Below, one piece after another: positions 21,929-35,850 of a stretch of 64,000 nucleotides of DNA. The stretch is from Eucommia ulmoides. Lineage: Eukaryota > Streptophyta > Magnoliopsida > Garryales > Eucommiaceae. The notes beneath the pieces are model-generated. The model was not told where the DNA came from. It ran no database searches and worked only from the letters and a program-made list of their open reading frames with translations. Where the stretch lies: assembly GCA_016647705.1 (NCBI GenBank), contig CM028340.1, forward strand, positions 11,981,001 to 12,045,000. The letters run 5' to 3'. The position numbers were made by a program, and so were the translations under genes. The stretch's first letter is position 1, and every line of letters starts with the position of its first letter.

Positions 21929-24514
21929 TAAGTCTTCTAGGCCATCCAAAGTCTTCTCATACTTTTAATTTTTTTTAATATAAATTGTCGATAAATTTTC
22001 ATGACTACGATTTTTTAAGCACAAATTTTGTTGTAATTTTTTTTCTTACATTAATACTCGAAATTGCAAGATTTTTGCCAACTTAATTTGGTGACTATTT
22101 TTTTGTACAGATAAAATTTTACTAAAAGTTTTATGGTGTGAGTCAAATAATTATAAAAAGATCGCTCGCACACACAAAAATAAAATAAAAAATAACAAAT
22201 TTTATAACAAATTAGCAATATATAAAAATACACCAATATTAAGATGGGTAAGATAATAATTGTTGGGGGTATAAAATTGGTACATATCTCGAGTGCGGTT
22301 CAATCGGGTGATAGGTGTCTTTTTGCTGAGGTAGAGTTGGCAATAGAAAATTCCTCACGTAAGCTGTACTGGGTCCTAGGAGGATTGACATGCTATATCC
22401 AGAGTCCTGTTCCCCGGGAGTGGTACCTACAGAAGGCTCGGGTTGAAATTTATCCCAGCGAAACCCTTTCGACGCGAGAACAAGAGCTCAGAGAGAAGAG
22501 GTACAAAAATGTGTCAAATAAATAAACGAACTCAAAGCATTCACGTGTAAAATAAAGCATACCTAGGGCTTGCATAGCCCCTGGTATATACAGGCATCGG
22601 AGATGATTAGTTGGGCCTAAACACGGTTAATTAGGTGAAATCATGTGTTTAGCCGATAATCTGGGATATTTATTAGATAATCAATAGGCTTGGGCTTTGG
22701 GCCCATTTGGAGAAGCTCACGGGTCTCTGTTAGGCCTGTGATGGTGAGCCAGTGGAGGAGAGTAGAGATCCGTGGAGTCCTGGAGGATAAACGAGTGGGA
22801 ATGGGAAGTCGATTAAGGTGAACGGTTTAGTCCCTAAAGTTGGTTGTCTAGGGCACGGCACAGAGCTCAAGGCGACATGTCCCTACGGGGCACCTTACTC
22901 ATTCCTGTGTGCAAAGAAGATTCCAAGAAAAAGTTGTGGTCGGCGTATGTTCCAGTATGGCACTGTAAATTTCGGAATGCGTCCATGCCACTATGAGGAA
23001 TTATTATTAGACATTAAGATTGTTGATCCTGATATCTTGATCGACAATTAAACGTTGATGTTTTTGGTGGGGCTAACGATTTGTTTAAGTATTTTAGTTT
23101 ATTAGTTCCATATGATGAAGATTTGATGATAAAAATGATGAAGGGTTAAGAGGTTGAAGAATTTGAAGAACTAGGAAAAATAATTTAAGTTTAAATTTTA
23201 ACTCTTAATATCCCAATTAGGATTGCACACGACACAAAAAGATTTTTAAATAATTTTTATAAATATGTGTATTTTTTATAAGATCCTAATTAGCTGAAAT
23301 ATTTGCTTCTATGTGTAAATTGAAAAAGAAATATTTATAATTGATTAAAATTGGAGTTAAGTATTTAGTAGAGCTAATTAAGAAAAGAAAATGGCTAAAT
23401 GGGCAAAAACGTCAATAAGAATGAGTTAAAAACGAGTTTAGAAAAAAGATTTAGTATCCTTAAGTCGACTGATAAGTCGACCAAAGCATATAAGGCAAAC
23501 TCTCTGTATCTCTAAGTCGACAGGTAGGTCGACCGGTAAAGAGAAATGGAACTCTCTGAATCTCTAAGTCGACAGATAGGTCGATCGATGGGCACAGAAT
23601 TCTTGGCTGGGCTACATCCTGAATCGAGCGGTCGACTGGTCAGTCGACTGATGACGCAATTTTAGGATATTGAAGATTCTGAATTCATATATAACAGTAG
23701 TCGTTTTTGGTTGAGTTTTGTGAGAGATTTTAGGGATTTTATGATATTTAAGATATGCTACATCTAGTATTTAATTCCTATTAATTTGGTTAATTAAGTT
23801 TTAATATTTCTCAATTTGGTACATATAATTGTTTCTATTCTATTTAATTGAGATTGAGAAATATTTGGGGAACTTAATTGAGAGATTTAAAAGCTATAAT
23901 TAATTGAATTGAACCAAAATGAAGTCATAATGATATAAGGAGTTTAAGAGAGCAATTAAGTGTCATGGCATATGGGAACAAGCTGTTAGAGAGTTGATTT
24001 ATATCCCATATATATAGACCTGCTTTTTTTTCATATCATTAAGAGAGATCAAGAGATCATATTGAGCTTTTCTAAGAGATATCATACCGAGTTTTTTGTG
24101 AGAGCTATTCGAAGAGATAATCTTGATAATCATTGGCTGTTAATCATTGCAGCTACTGGATCTGAAGTAACTACGCTCTAATTATTTTATTTTTTTCCGG
24201 TGGATTCTGGGTGAGATCTTTCCAATTTCTTTCTATATTGTATTACTTGTTTAATGTTTGGAAATTGATTTTTAGAAATTGATTTTTATTTTTATTGAAG
24301 AAAATATTTTATAAATAATTTCTTGAATCTAATTACGTGCTAAATTACATGCTACCCATCTTTTGTTAAAAATCAGATTTTGACTATCTCACATTTTCTA
24401 TTACTAGCTTTGAGATATTAATTGAGTTTTAATTTATCTGGGGTGGTAGAAGCTCCGAGTGAAAAAAAAAAAAATCACTTGTCAATTGTTATTGGTAAGT
24501 TGAGTGACGAATTA

Positions 24515-24762
24515 TGTAAGACCCTAATTTCTACACATGCATAATCATTAGCTGCATTTTAGAACATTTAGAAAATAATGGGGTAGATTGTGTTAAATAA
24601 TATTTATTTTAAAAATTTTAGGGGTCAATTAGCAATTTAAAAATATTAATTTTAGATTTTGGGTTTAACTAATAACTTAAAGATAATTGAGGGGAGTTAG
24701 TGTAATAAAAATAATAAATAAATAAATCAAGTAAGTGGTGGGAGGTGAGATCATCTCACATG

Positions 24763-24800
<38 letters not shown>

Positions 24801-27211
24801 CATGCACACAACCTAAAAAGAAGGAAAAAATAGAGAACGAGGGAAGTGGGCCGGCAGGATGTCCAGTAAGTCGGCTGTCGGTCGGTGAGTGACAAAGAGG
24901 TCGGTCTGGCGGTCAAGGGGTGGTTCGTCAACGGTGAGCGTTTCGGTCGGCCGTTCAGTGTGTGTATGTGTGTATGCGAGTGCGGTTCATCGTCGATTGT
25001 GGGTTGCCGGCATATGTGTGATCAGTCGTCCGCTCCGGTGGTGTGGGATCGCCATCGTTTAGTGTGTGTGTGTGTGTGTGTTTCATCGTGTGCATGTGTG
25101 TGTTTCGTCGTGTGTATTTTGTCCTGTTTCGTCCGTCGTGTGTGTGTGTGTGTGTATGTGGTCGTCACTTGCTCTGTGTGTGTGTATGTGTTGTTGTTGT
25201 TGTGTGTGTGTATGTGTATCTAATTAGACGTGTGTGTGTGGGTAATTGTGGACTGAATGTATATGTGTCGTCGGTGCTGTTTTGTCGTCATCCAGCATGG
25301 GGGTGCTATTGAGTCATCGGTCGGCGTAGCGGTGTGTGTCTGGGCGCCGATTGTGGGGATAGGTGTGTCGTTTGGTTGTCAGGTTGGCCGATGAGTGTAT
25401 GTGTGTTGCCGTCAGTCAGTTTGGCCGGTGAGTGGGTACGTGATTGGTGTGTGTTTCGCCGGTGGGTGAAGGTCGGCAGTGGTGTCGTCGACTGAACTAG
25501 GAGCAAAAAACAGAACAAAAAAAAAAAAAAGATAAGAAAAAGAAGAAGGGAAAAAAATTGGAAAAAAAAAAAGAGAAAAAAAAATCATAAAAAAAAAAAA
25601 AAAAAAAAAAACTAAATAAAAACAAAATCCAAAAATCCAACCTCTCGGCAGGTGAAAAGATTCGGAACAGGTAACGATTCAGTCGATTATTATTTTCGTC
25701 AATTTAAATTATTAACATTAAATTTTCGTAATCATGACGATGATTTTTGCAACCGTTAATTTTAATAATGTTGTGCAGTAAATATTAACATAGTGAAATG
25801 AGACAACTAAAAATTTTGCATAATTAAATTTGAAGAATGGGAAATTGTGCATTTTAGGGTCACGCACTGCATATTAGGTTCATTTTAACTAAAATATTAA
25901 TTTAGGCCCTATCGCGATTAGGTTCACAGGCGCCAACGTCCTGGTAGTTGTTGACGATCACAGGCGCCAACGTCCCGGTAGTTGTTGACGACGGTATTTT
26001 TGCAGTGCGGAAATCGAGGTGAATGTATTGTCTTCTATGTAAATTTACAAATTATATTTTTATACAAATTGTGGGAAAAAAAGTGTTTCTTAAAATTGGA
26101 CGAGTTTATGACTTATGTGAATAAAGTAGATTTAAAATGTGGAAAGTGATTTTTGTCCGACTATGTCATAGTTTTGATCCCGTCAGGAGGGTATGTCCTA
26201 CGGGATGGTTTTGACCTGTTAGGAGGGCACGTTCTGCAGGTGGTTGATTTGTTATTGACTTGTTAGAAGTGTCGGTCCTACAGGTGGTTGATTATTATGA
26301 CCTGTCAGGAAGGCATGTCCTACAGGTGATTGATGATATTATGACCTGTCAGGAGGATTAGTCCTGCAGGTGGTTGTTGATATTATGACCTGTCAGGAGG
26401 ATTAGTCCTGCAAGTGGTTGATTATTATGATCTGTTAGGAGAATTAGTCCTGCAGATGGTTGATTGACCCGTCAGGAGTACAAATCCTGCGGGTGGTACC
26501 CCTACCATTGGGGATAATAAATGGCCCTAGCACTAGTAGTCACTTTAGATGACACAGTTGTACAGGTTACGGTTCCATCGTAACTCATGATCTTGAGGTA
26601 AAAACGATCCTATGGCTAGTAGAAGAGTGGTGTGCGGTATTTTATTACACGACGAGATGTTTGGATTGGTTGATTTAAAATGTTTGGGTTGGTTGATTTA
26701 AAATGTTTGGATTGGGTATTTTGAATATATTCATTTATTTCATTGATGACAGGAAAACTGGATTTCCGTATGGTACGTGGTTATATTATATTATATTTTT
26801 GAAACGTTATGTTTAATACTTATACTTGATCCATAAAATATTTTTATTATGAAGACAGTACACCGATAAAATATTTGGTTTCAGGTGCCGCAGTTAGGAA
26901 TGAGTCCACTACTGGCACTAGGTAGAGTCCGGAGGTAGTGTCATTTTGGGAGTGGGCTAGTCGGAGACGGACCGTGGAAGGTTCAATATTTATTGATTTT
27001 TGTTATATATATTTGGGATGGGTGTGTTCTCATGTTTGTGGAAATGAGTAAATAAATATTATTTTTGGGAAAAACAATATTGATAGCGGTATGCGTGCGT
27101 CTAAATATGTATGTATGTATGTATGTATGTATTTGGTTGGTTGGTCAGGAAGTGTTGAGTCGACGTCACTCCTGGCCTCGGGCAATAGGGGCCCTGGGTG
27201 GGGGTGTGACA
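24515..27211 (+). mobile_element. Solo LTR, family B (unit 2)
   Basis: Same element as 8513-11203 with the same ends and flanks (AATTA, GATTA). Its TA microsatellite is six bases longer. Confidence 0.85.
26176..26498 (+). repeat. Tandem hairpin minisatellite in LTR B (unit 2)
   Basis: Same eight-copy array as at 10168-10490; no differences seen by eye. Confidence 0.85.
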
Positions 27212-28421
27212 GATTAAATACTGTTGGGTGTATTTAATCAAATGGTAGCTGGTTTCAGTCTCTTCTTGTAAAGAGATTGAGGTAGTAATTCTTCCTGGAT
27301 AAAATTGATTTGTGTGAATTTTATAACTGTTCAATCCTTACCGGGTAAAAGGATATTTAGAGTGTTAGTGAGGTTTTGATTCTTTTGACATTGTGTTAAA
27401 AAGAATTAGGTTATTCTTGAGTGTGTAAAAAGTAGAGATTCTTCCTTAACTTGTGAAAATGATTTTGTAAAGGTTGATTCTGAGTCTGTAAAAGAATCAT
27501 TGTGAATGTTTAGTTTCTACTTTTAAAAGAATCTTGAGTATTAGTGGGTGCGACTCTCCGTGGGGCTCGGAGGACTGGATTAGTCAAGAATAGCTTGGTG
27601 AACCAGTATAAATTTCTGGTGTGCTGTAATATTTAATTTGTTTATTTTTATTGTTTAGTGTGCACCTAATTGATTTCATAATTCCGTTGTGATATAAAGA
27701 TAATAATTAATTTATGATTAAAATTAATTATTTAATTTATTAAAATATTTTATCTCTGATATTTTTAATTACTCAATTCACCGTTTTTTGGTATTCAACT
27801 TGGCCAACAAAGATGAATTAAGTTAAAATTGTAATTGTATTTTCAAAGCCATCTACAGAATGTTTAAACAAATATTTTAAATCATTTTTAATAATAAAAA
27901 AAATGTAACTTAAAAGATAATAATAATAATAAATAAATAAATAAGTCCAATATACGTACAACACAATATTGTCGATTTCCCCACCTTTACTAATGGGCAA
28001 TTGACACTTTTTTTTTTGACGTCATGATCCATGGGTAGTTGCTTACACCACAAAGCCACGTGGCAACACACTTCAATTTAATAACCCTCAGGTCACCACC
28101 CGGCCCGGCCGCTATTCAAATACGGCGGGACTTCGGGTCCACCCTTCCATACCGGGTCATAAAACGACTTTGAAATCAACCCAAACTTACCTTACAGCTA
28201 ATATGTGTGAGTACCCCTCTCTCACTTTTTGGAAGGCGGGAATAGGATATTTGACTATTTCCACAATTCACACCACAATTTTAAAACATGAATAAATTGA
28301 CTTTTGATATGTAGAATTTAATTGAAATTTTAAAAATTATGCGTCACACGAATAATTAAATCGTGTTTCCACACCCTATATTTCTTATAATTTGATTGAA
28401 TAATTAGAGATTGAAAACTTA

Positions 28422-29104
28422 GAACATGTTTGGTGGTACAGAATCGGGGCAAAATAAAATCGTATTCCACTCTTGATTCCTATTCCGTTATTTGGTTATT
28501 CAATAAAATCACTTTTGTGATTCTATTAGAATGAAAACCAAGAGAATGAGATTTCATTTAAAATATGTTGGAATCAAGTACAGTCCAATGAAATCAAAAT
28601 TAAAATTAAAAAAAAAAAATTATCGTTGATCCAACTCAATTTAGAAATTAGAGAACAGAAACAGAAACAAAAATTAAAAAATAGAAACTGAAAACAGAAA
28701 CAGAAAATTGATAACAGAAACAGAATATTAAAGAACAAAAAAATGGAGAACAAAAAAATTGAGAATATAAAATTGAGAACAAAAACAGAAAATTGAGAAT
28801 AGAAACTGAAAATTAGATAACAGAAACTAAAAATTGACAATAGAAGCAAAAATTAAAGAATAAAAACTGAAAATTGAATGAAATAGTGAAATATAATAAA
28901 ATAATAGAAGAAATAAAATAGTGAAATATAATAAAATTTTATTATAAGAGTATAATGAGAATTTTATTACAATTTACTATTTTATTCTTTCCCTCATTCT
29001 ATGCCAACTAAACAAGTGAATGAAATTATGATCCTATTGACAATTCCATTTTATTCTTTCTCTTATTCCATTATTTTTTCCATTCCATCCGATCAAACGA
29101 GCCA
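28422..29104. mobile_element. PIF/Harbinger-like MITE with internal minisatellite (unit 2)
   Basis: Same element as 12414-13096, TTA at 28419-28421 and 29105-29107. Confidence 0.8.
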
Positions 29105-31246
29105 TTAGTGAAATGTTTAATTGACTAATTGAATTAGCTAACAAAATTATATGCAATTCATTCAAGGAATTATATAATCCTTCAAATTAATTTATATCTG
29201 TACTCAATCTGTCTAATTGATATCAAGTACATATTGAATTTTATATGCGATAGTATAAGAATTAAAAAATAAGTTAGTGAAGATTAATTAGTATAGGGTA
29301 AATTTTACTTACTTCCCTTGACGTTTGTTCAAAATTTCATACCCCTTTTTTTTTTTTGTCAAATTTTACCAAGATCCCTTTTGACTGTCTATCGTTAGTT
29401 CTGATGGATAAAAGATATTAAAAATCTCATTTGCCCGTATCTCTTTTCTTGCATATTTTGTTTTCTTCATTTTCTTTTTACAATTTCTTCACTCATTCTT
29501 TATACTTGCACTAAAAAAATAATTAAAAAAACATTTTGCACTCCAATTTTATTGTTTATCTCTAGATTGAAATTCAAGTGAAGGTTTTAAGAGTGTCATT
29601 TTTTTTTAACTAAAAATCATATATCTAAATTAAAGAAAAAAACAAAATATAATCCGAATAAAAGAAAATACTAATACAAAAAATCTAATTAAGTATTTTT
29701 TTTTTTAATATTAAATGTTCAATAAAAAGGGTATTAGGGGGGGAGAACTAACCATTTTCTAGCAATCATTTTTTTTTAAAATGGTAAGGTGTATCCGGGT
29801 TAAATTACGCGCACCTCGACTAATCATCTCACCAAACGATCTTAAAGACGTACTCCCCTATATCGACTTGATGCATTCATGATTAAATTCAATATAATCT
29901 TAATTGAACATGTGGACTAACACTAGGAGAATCGAATCTTGATTGACAAAGAAAGAGAATACACCTCCTCCTCTTGTCAGCTGGACTAACACTTCTTGGA
30001 TTTCTGGCAATCATCTAGGGAAGATATGTAAAATTTAATAAATAAAAAGAAATTTGAGTAAAATTTAGATAAACTTCAAGAGAAGTAACTATTAAGTGAA
30101 ATTCTTGTCTAGAAATAGGACAAATGAATTTGAAAATTAAAGATAGAGAATTATATAATAAGAATTCAACAAATTTAATTGACTAAATACATTGAATTAA
30201 GTCTTATCCCTGAAAATTAGGATTATACATTTATGCCAAGACGGTTCATTATCGAGATCTTTTCACACTATTCTTTTGAAAATTTTTGTATTTAGAAAAC
30301 TACATTTGTGGTCACAAGATTCAATACAATTATTGTTGTAATTAAACAACTAAGAAGAAAACTATTAATTTGTGTCCACAAGATTCAATAGAATTATTGT
30401 TGTATCTAGAAAACTACATTTGTGGTCAAAAAATTCAATTAAAGCCCCTAAGTTGAATTGGTTGTGCTGGTGGAGAGCATAGGGCTATGACCACCACGGT
30501 TGTCTCATGTGGCACAGTGAGACATTCATTAACTTTGTCTAGTTTTTGTGGTTGAGAATAATTGAGATGTGTACCACTAGTTTTTGTATCATTTTGAAAC
30601 ACATACTTTAGGGAATAGGAACAATATGTATCTCTAGATTTTTCTACTACTTTGGTTCTTGTACTTTAGGAAATAGTTACATCCTATACAAAAAAAAAAA
30701 AAAAAAAAAACAAAAGAAATCTTACTGAGAGATTCTAATATTCAAAAAATCACTTTCTAAGAACTATGTCATGTATTAAAAAATTACTATTACAGAACCC
30801 ACCCCGTAAAATGATAATGTTATGAAATGGAATCTTTCACCAAATTTCTCTAAAAAAAAATGTTGGATCCAATCCCCTAATATTAATATTTTGAAAAAGT
30901 AACTTTTTTGTCAATGTTAGAATTCTAAAAGTCATATTTTTTCATTGTCATTGTCATTATTTTTAAATTGTATTTCAAATTTTTTTGGAACAACTGGAAA
31001 ATCAGGTGGCGATTGTCTAGTGTTTTTGTTTGTCTGTGTTAATGTTTCCAAAAAAACTTAGAAAAAAAATAGAAATTTGGAAACAATTTGGTTGTGTTTT
31101 TAGAAATATGTTATGAAAATTTAAAAACAAAATAATATATATATTTAATTTCTATGTTTATGTTACTATTCCTAATTTTTTAAGAATGAGAAGGTAAAAA
31201 TTGTCTCCTATGGTGTAGTTTAAGTGGTATGATTTAAAATAGTTAA

Positions 31247-31929
31247 GGTGGCGTTTAGTAACCGTTTCGTGTTCATCCTATGCAGTGGGATAAGATGAGA
31301 ATTATATTTTCTTCTTGGGAACAGAATCACGTTTGGTAGCGACAATTGTTTTTTTGAATCTGGGAACAGAATCGCATTTAGTAACAATTTTATCCAAGAA
31401 ATCAAGAACGAACCCTAAACTACAATAAAAAAATTATCATACAATCAAACCTAAAACCACAATCAATAAATCATCAAACAATCAAACCCTCAACCCTAAT
31501 CAAAATCGAAACCCTAAAATCCAATCGAAATCCAATTTGGGTTTCGATTTTCGAATTCGAAATCGAAATCGAAATCAATTTCATTTTGGAAATCGAACAT
31601 GTTGTTCGATTTTGAAATCGAAAGGGTTCGTTTGATGAGGAGGAGGCCAGACGACGACGACGGACGGAGGAGGAGGACGACGACGGACGAGAAGAAGGCC
31701 GTTGTTCGATTTCGATTTCATTTTGGAAATCGAACCTGTTGTTCGATTAATAGGGTTTCGATTTCAAAATCAAAACCCTATAAATAGACGACGAATATGA
31801 CGACGGACGATTTCGCCATGGATAGATGAAGAAGATGAAGCAGAAGACTGAGAGAGGGGCTCACGACGATCGATTTCGCCATGGACAATCGAAAACGACG
31901 AACAACGCGAAGAACACGAAAGTAGCACG
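31247..31929 (+). mobile_element. TIR element, left part only (unit 2), cut by the tandem junction
   Basis: Same truncated copy as 15242-15924. Confidence 0.7.
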
Positions 31930-32016
31930 AAGAACACGAAAGTAGCACGTTCAAACCAAATATTTATTTAAAGAGCTCGGGGGTTGGTTACACTTAGGGT
32001 CGGTCCGAAAACGGTA
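31910..32016. other. Tandem junction unit 2/unit 3 with the same 20-bp duplication
   Basis: Same structure as at 15905-16011, including both copies of the 20-mer (31910-31929 and 31930-31949) and the 67-bp left flank. Identity of the two junctions indicates that the third copy arose from an existing duplication, for example by unequal exchange, and not by a second independent join. Confidence 0.85.
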
Positions 32017-33211
32017 TATTGACCTAGTGAGCTACCCAAGTTGGGGGTGAATTGGGTAGTTATAAAATTTTAAACAATTAAATCTTTCAAAATTGAATTT
32101 ATTAAATAATCAATTTATCCTAAATCAATTACTATATTCGTTACACAGTGGATAAGTGTTTATATTCTAAGTGCACACCCAAACATAATATGATAAAAAT
32201 AATAACAAAGCAACACACCACGATATATCCTTGTTCATCAAGCTAGTTTTGTCTAATCCAGTCTCCTGAGCTCTACGGAGATTCGCAACCACTAAACCCT
32301 TAATTCCTTTAATGGTAGGAACCAAACCCTTACAACGATTATTTTCCTAAGCTTAGAATCAACATTTACAATTTTCCTTTTCTCAGGTTAAGGAAGAACC
32401 TTATTTTTTTTTTAGGCTAAAGACTAACCTAATTCTATTACAGAAAAAATCACAACTTAATCCTTTTACAGGCTAAAGATCAAACCTCACAACTTTCACA
32501 AGTATTATTTTCCCAGGTAAAGATTGAACATTTACAATTCACTCAAAATTAATTCAATTTCAAGAAGAATCAAAACCTAGTTCTTTTCAAGGAAAATAAT
32601 AAGCTAATTTTTTTATACCTTAGGATAAATATTAAACCTCAACCTTTTTCACCGAAAAATATTGAAACCTAGCTACTCTGATTAGACATCGATCCAATCA
32701 TATCTAATCCTTTCAAATACATAAATACAAAAAAATAATTATGAGTTTCTTCACACTTGGAGCTTCTACCACCTCAAAACAGTTATACTCGATTAATGTC
32801 CTGAAATTTACTACGTGATAGAATTAAAGTGAGGGAAATTAATATCTGATTAATAATAAGTATGGGTAGTAAAAAATATAGCATGTAATCAGATAATAAC
32901 ACAAAATTGTTTTAAAAAGATTCTTATGCTCTTAAATTTGAAAACAATTTTTCAACGATCTTAAATCTAAGCAATCAACAATAATATGAAATCTAGAACA
33001 AGAAAAACAACTTGAAAAGATCTCATCAAGAAAATACCGAAGAATGAAAACAAGATAGCAAGATAACACAAATCGATGATGTCAATTCAACAACGCTTTA
33101 GTTCAAGAACTTTAATCACAAAATCTCTCTCAAATAATCTCAGCAGAATGATAACTCTTAGAAAAGCTTAGGACTGATTGTTCTTGATATATTTGATCTA
33201 AATTTCGCAGA

Positions 33212-33270
<59 letters not shown>

Positions 33271-34444
33271 AGATCAAGCCTTTCAAAGGCTAGTTTTTAA
33301 AAGGTATACCTCTAAAAGGCACCTATAGACCCCATATATCATATTCATTCAATTATGGTATATTTCACTTAAAAATAACTTTTAAAACTCTCAATTAAGT
33401 CCATAAAATATTTTATAAACATCAATCACAAAGATAGGAAGTATTTAGTTGCTAAAATTAAGAGAATCTTTAATTATATGGACCAAATCAATAAGGATAT
33501 CAAAATATATGTATCATATCTTCAGTAGGTTTAAATCCCCCGAAATACTCCCTTGGAATCATAAAAAACGACTAGTAACGGCTAATTTTTTTACCAAAAT
33601 CTCAAATTCCTCGAAATCTCAATCGAAATAGTTAGTTGACCGAACCCTGCCCTGTTGGTTGACCGATTGATTCAGCTTGCAAACCAGGACAAAACCAAAC
33701 AGGAAATCGGTTGATCGATCTCCACACGGTTGGTTGATTGATTGATTCAGAAAGTTTTCCCAACCAAAACATATCATAGTCATTTAACCGATTGCCTACC
33801 AATCGGTTGACTGACTGATTCAAAGACTTTTCACTTTTCTAGTCTTAGACCCATCGGTTGACCGATTACCTCTTGATCGGTTAATCAATTGATGTAGGAT
33901 CTTCACGTTTTGCTCTGAAATCTTACTATTTAAATCAGTTGACCAATCCTTTTCGGATCCGTTGACCGATTGATATTGGTTGGTCAATTCATTCACCAAT
34001 TTCTGCTCCAAAACTCATCGTTTAATTCAATTAACTAATTATTTTTTTCGGTTAACTAAATTGACCCTAAATTTTAACTGTAAACATGAGTTACACTTAG
34101 GTCAATTTTTATTTTTCAATTTCACATAGGTGCACATATTTAAACACTAATTAAGATCCTAAAATTCATCAATTCAAACACACAAAAATATAATTCATTT
34201 AATAGTGTCGTGTGTGATCCTAATTCGAATTGTATTAAGAGTATAAGAGTATTGAGTTGTTTTCACTTAATTTCCTCATAATCTTCAACACTCTTCATTT
34301 CTTTATTGTCCATCTTTGTACCCTTGATATTTTTTTCATGATTAATCTTTAAATTAAACTCTTTTTCTGAAACACTCAACAAACACATTAGTTCCACAAA
34401 AATTATCAATCTTTAATTGTCCATCAAAACCTCAGGGATCAACA
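32017..34444 (+). mobile_element. Solo LTR, family A (unit 3)
   Basis: Same element as in units 1 and 2, with the same degenerate flanks CGGTA (32012-32016) and TGATA (34445-34449). TA microsatellite at 33214-33267; TTGAC-rich block at 33629-34067. Confidence 0.82.
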
Positions 34445-35816
34445 TGATACCTTATGTCCAATTGAATCCAATTAATATAAGCTTGAACATTTTATTTTAT
34501 TTTGAAATCATTTCCTTCTTATGAAATATTTTTTGGTATTTTTCAAAAATAAGATGGGACATGTTTTTGGTATTTTTGGGAATGTTCTCCCGGCATGACC
34601 TCTTCTCAAATATTAAGAATTCGACTAGGATGGTCCTCGGGGGATAGTTTTATATATTTTTCCAATAAAATTCTATAATTTAAGTGGACAAATCAATTCA
34701 AATATTTTCTAAGTGATGCAAAAGTCAAACATGCAAAGTGACGTGAAATATTATATTATTTTCTGCAAATGTAATGTCATAAAATGCCTACTTTCCTAAT
34801 TTATCCAATTAATTAAAAGAAATTCAAATTTGACGTTCCCTTAAATTCTATGAAAATGAGAATCAATGAAATATCATGGAAACATGTTTTGTCAAAATTA
34901 ATTCCACCAAAACTTTAATTAAAATCCAACGAAACTACTTACCAAAGAAAACGATTTACTAAATCAATTGTTTCTAAATTTTATTTTATTTAGGAAATCA
35001 AAAAGTCAGTAAATAAATCTTTTCTTAAATATATCAAATAGTTAAATTCACCCTAAGACTTGTGAAAATTAATTCTTAAAAAATAATTTATTATTAATTT
35101 GTTTTTAAAATTTTATTTTTATTTTTAAAAAAATTAGGTATAGTAACAACTTAAAAAAAATTAAAAAAAAATGAATAAATAGTAAAATAAAAAAAGCAAA
35201 AATAATAGAAAAAAAAATATCCTTATCTTACTCTTAAAGACTAAGCTCAAAAGAAAAACCTCGTCCTGGCCTGTTCATTAAATCATCGGATGATTCTAAC
35301 ATAAACTAAATTTACAGGAATTTAAATTGCGATAATAAAAAATAATGAAAGGAATTAAGGGATAAGAAATATACCTACCCTGGCAAAGATCCCGGATGTA
35401 CAATTTTTATTCTCTCAAAGATGGCTTCCCAAACGGGCTTTCGTTGAGAATCGCTCCCTAGGAGGGTTTCTATTTGAATTTTCTAAATGCTTAAACTGTG
35501 AGGGAGAGGATTTTATTTGTAGGGGAAAATGTGGAATGAAAAAATCCTCAAAACCTAGCTCTGGCCGCCAAATCATATCCCTAATTTGATCACGAACAAG
35601 AAAAAGCTGTTAGGAATATTTTTTACGCTGATGGCAGTCTAAGAAGCTGCCACGTGTCTGCTACCCCCCCCCCCCCCCCTCCTTTTTTTTTTTTACTATT
35701 TGACCATTAGTGGCCCCCTTTTTTCCTATTTCTCTCTTTCTCTCTCTCTCATTCACCACATCTCTTTCTCTCTATTCTCTCTTTTCTCTTACTGACATCA
35801 GGGTGGTGGGCCCCTC

Positions 35817-35850
<34 letters not shown>

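Larger units (their letters stand above)
23021..27809 (-). mobile_element. Inverted solo LTR family A, split by solo LTR B (unit 2)
   Basis: Same nested structure as 7019-11801. Target duplication AAGAT at 23016-23020 and 27810-27814. The inserted LTR B occupies 24515-27211. Confidence 0.9.
15945..31949 (+). repeat. 16-kb tandem macro-repeat, unit 2
   Basis: Complete unit of 16,005 bp between the two identical junctions. Coordinates equal unit 1 plus 16015 at the left edge, plus 16003/16002 after the TA run, plus 16008 after the second TA run near 24773, and plus 16005 after about 29170, where unit 2 lacks three bases present in units 1 and 3. The first 67 bp (15945-16011) are the segment left of the LTR-A start, which unit 1 lacks because the window begins after it. 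Confidence 0.97.
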
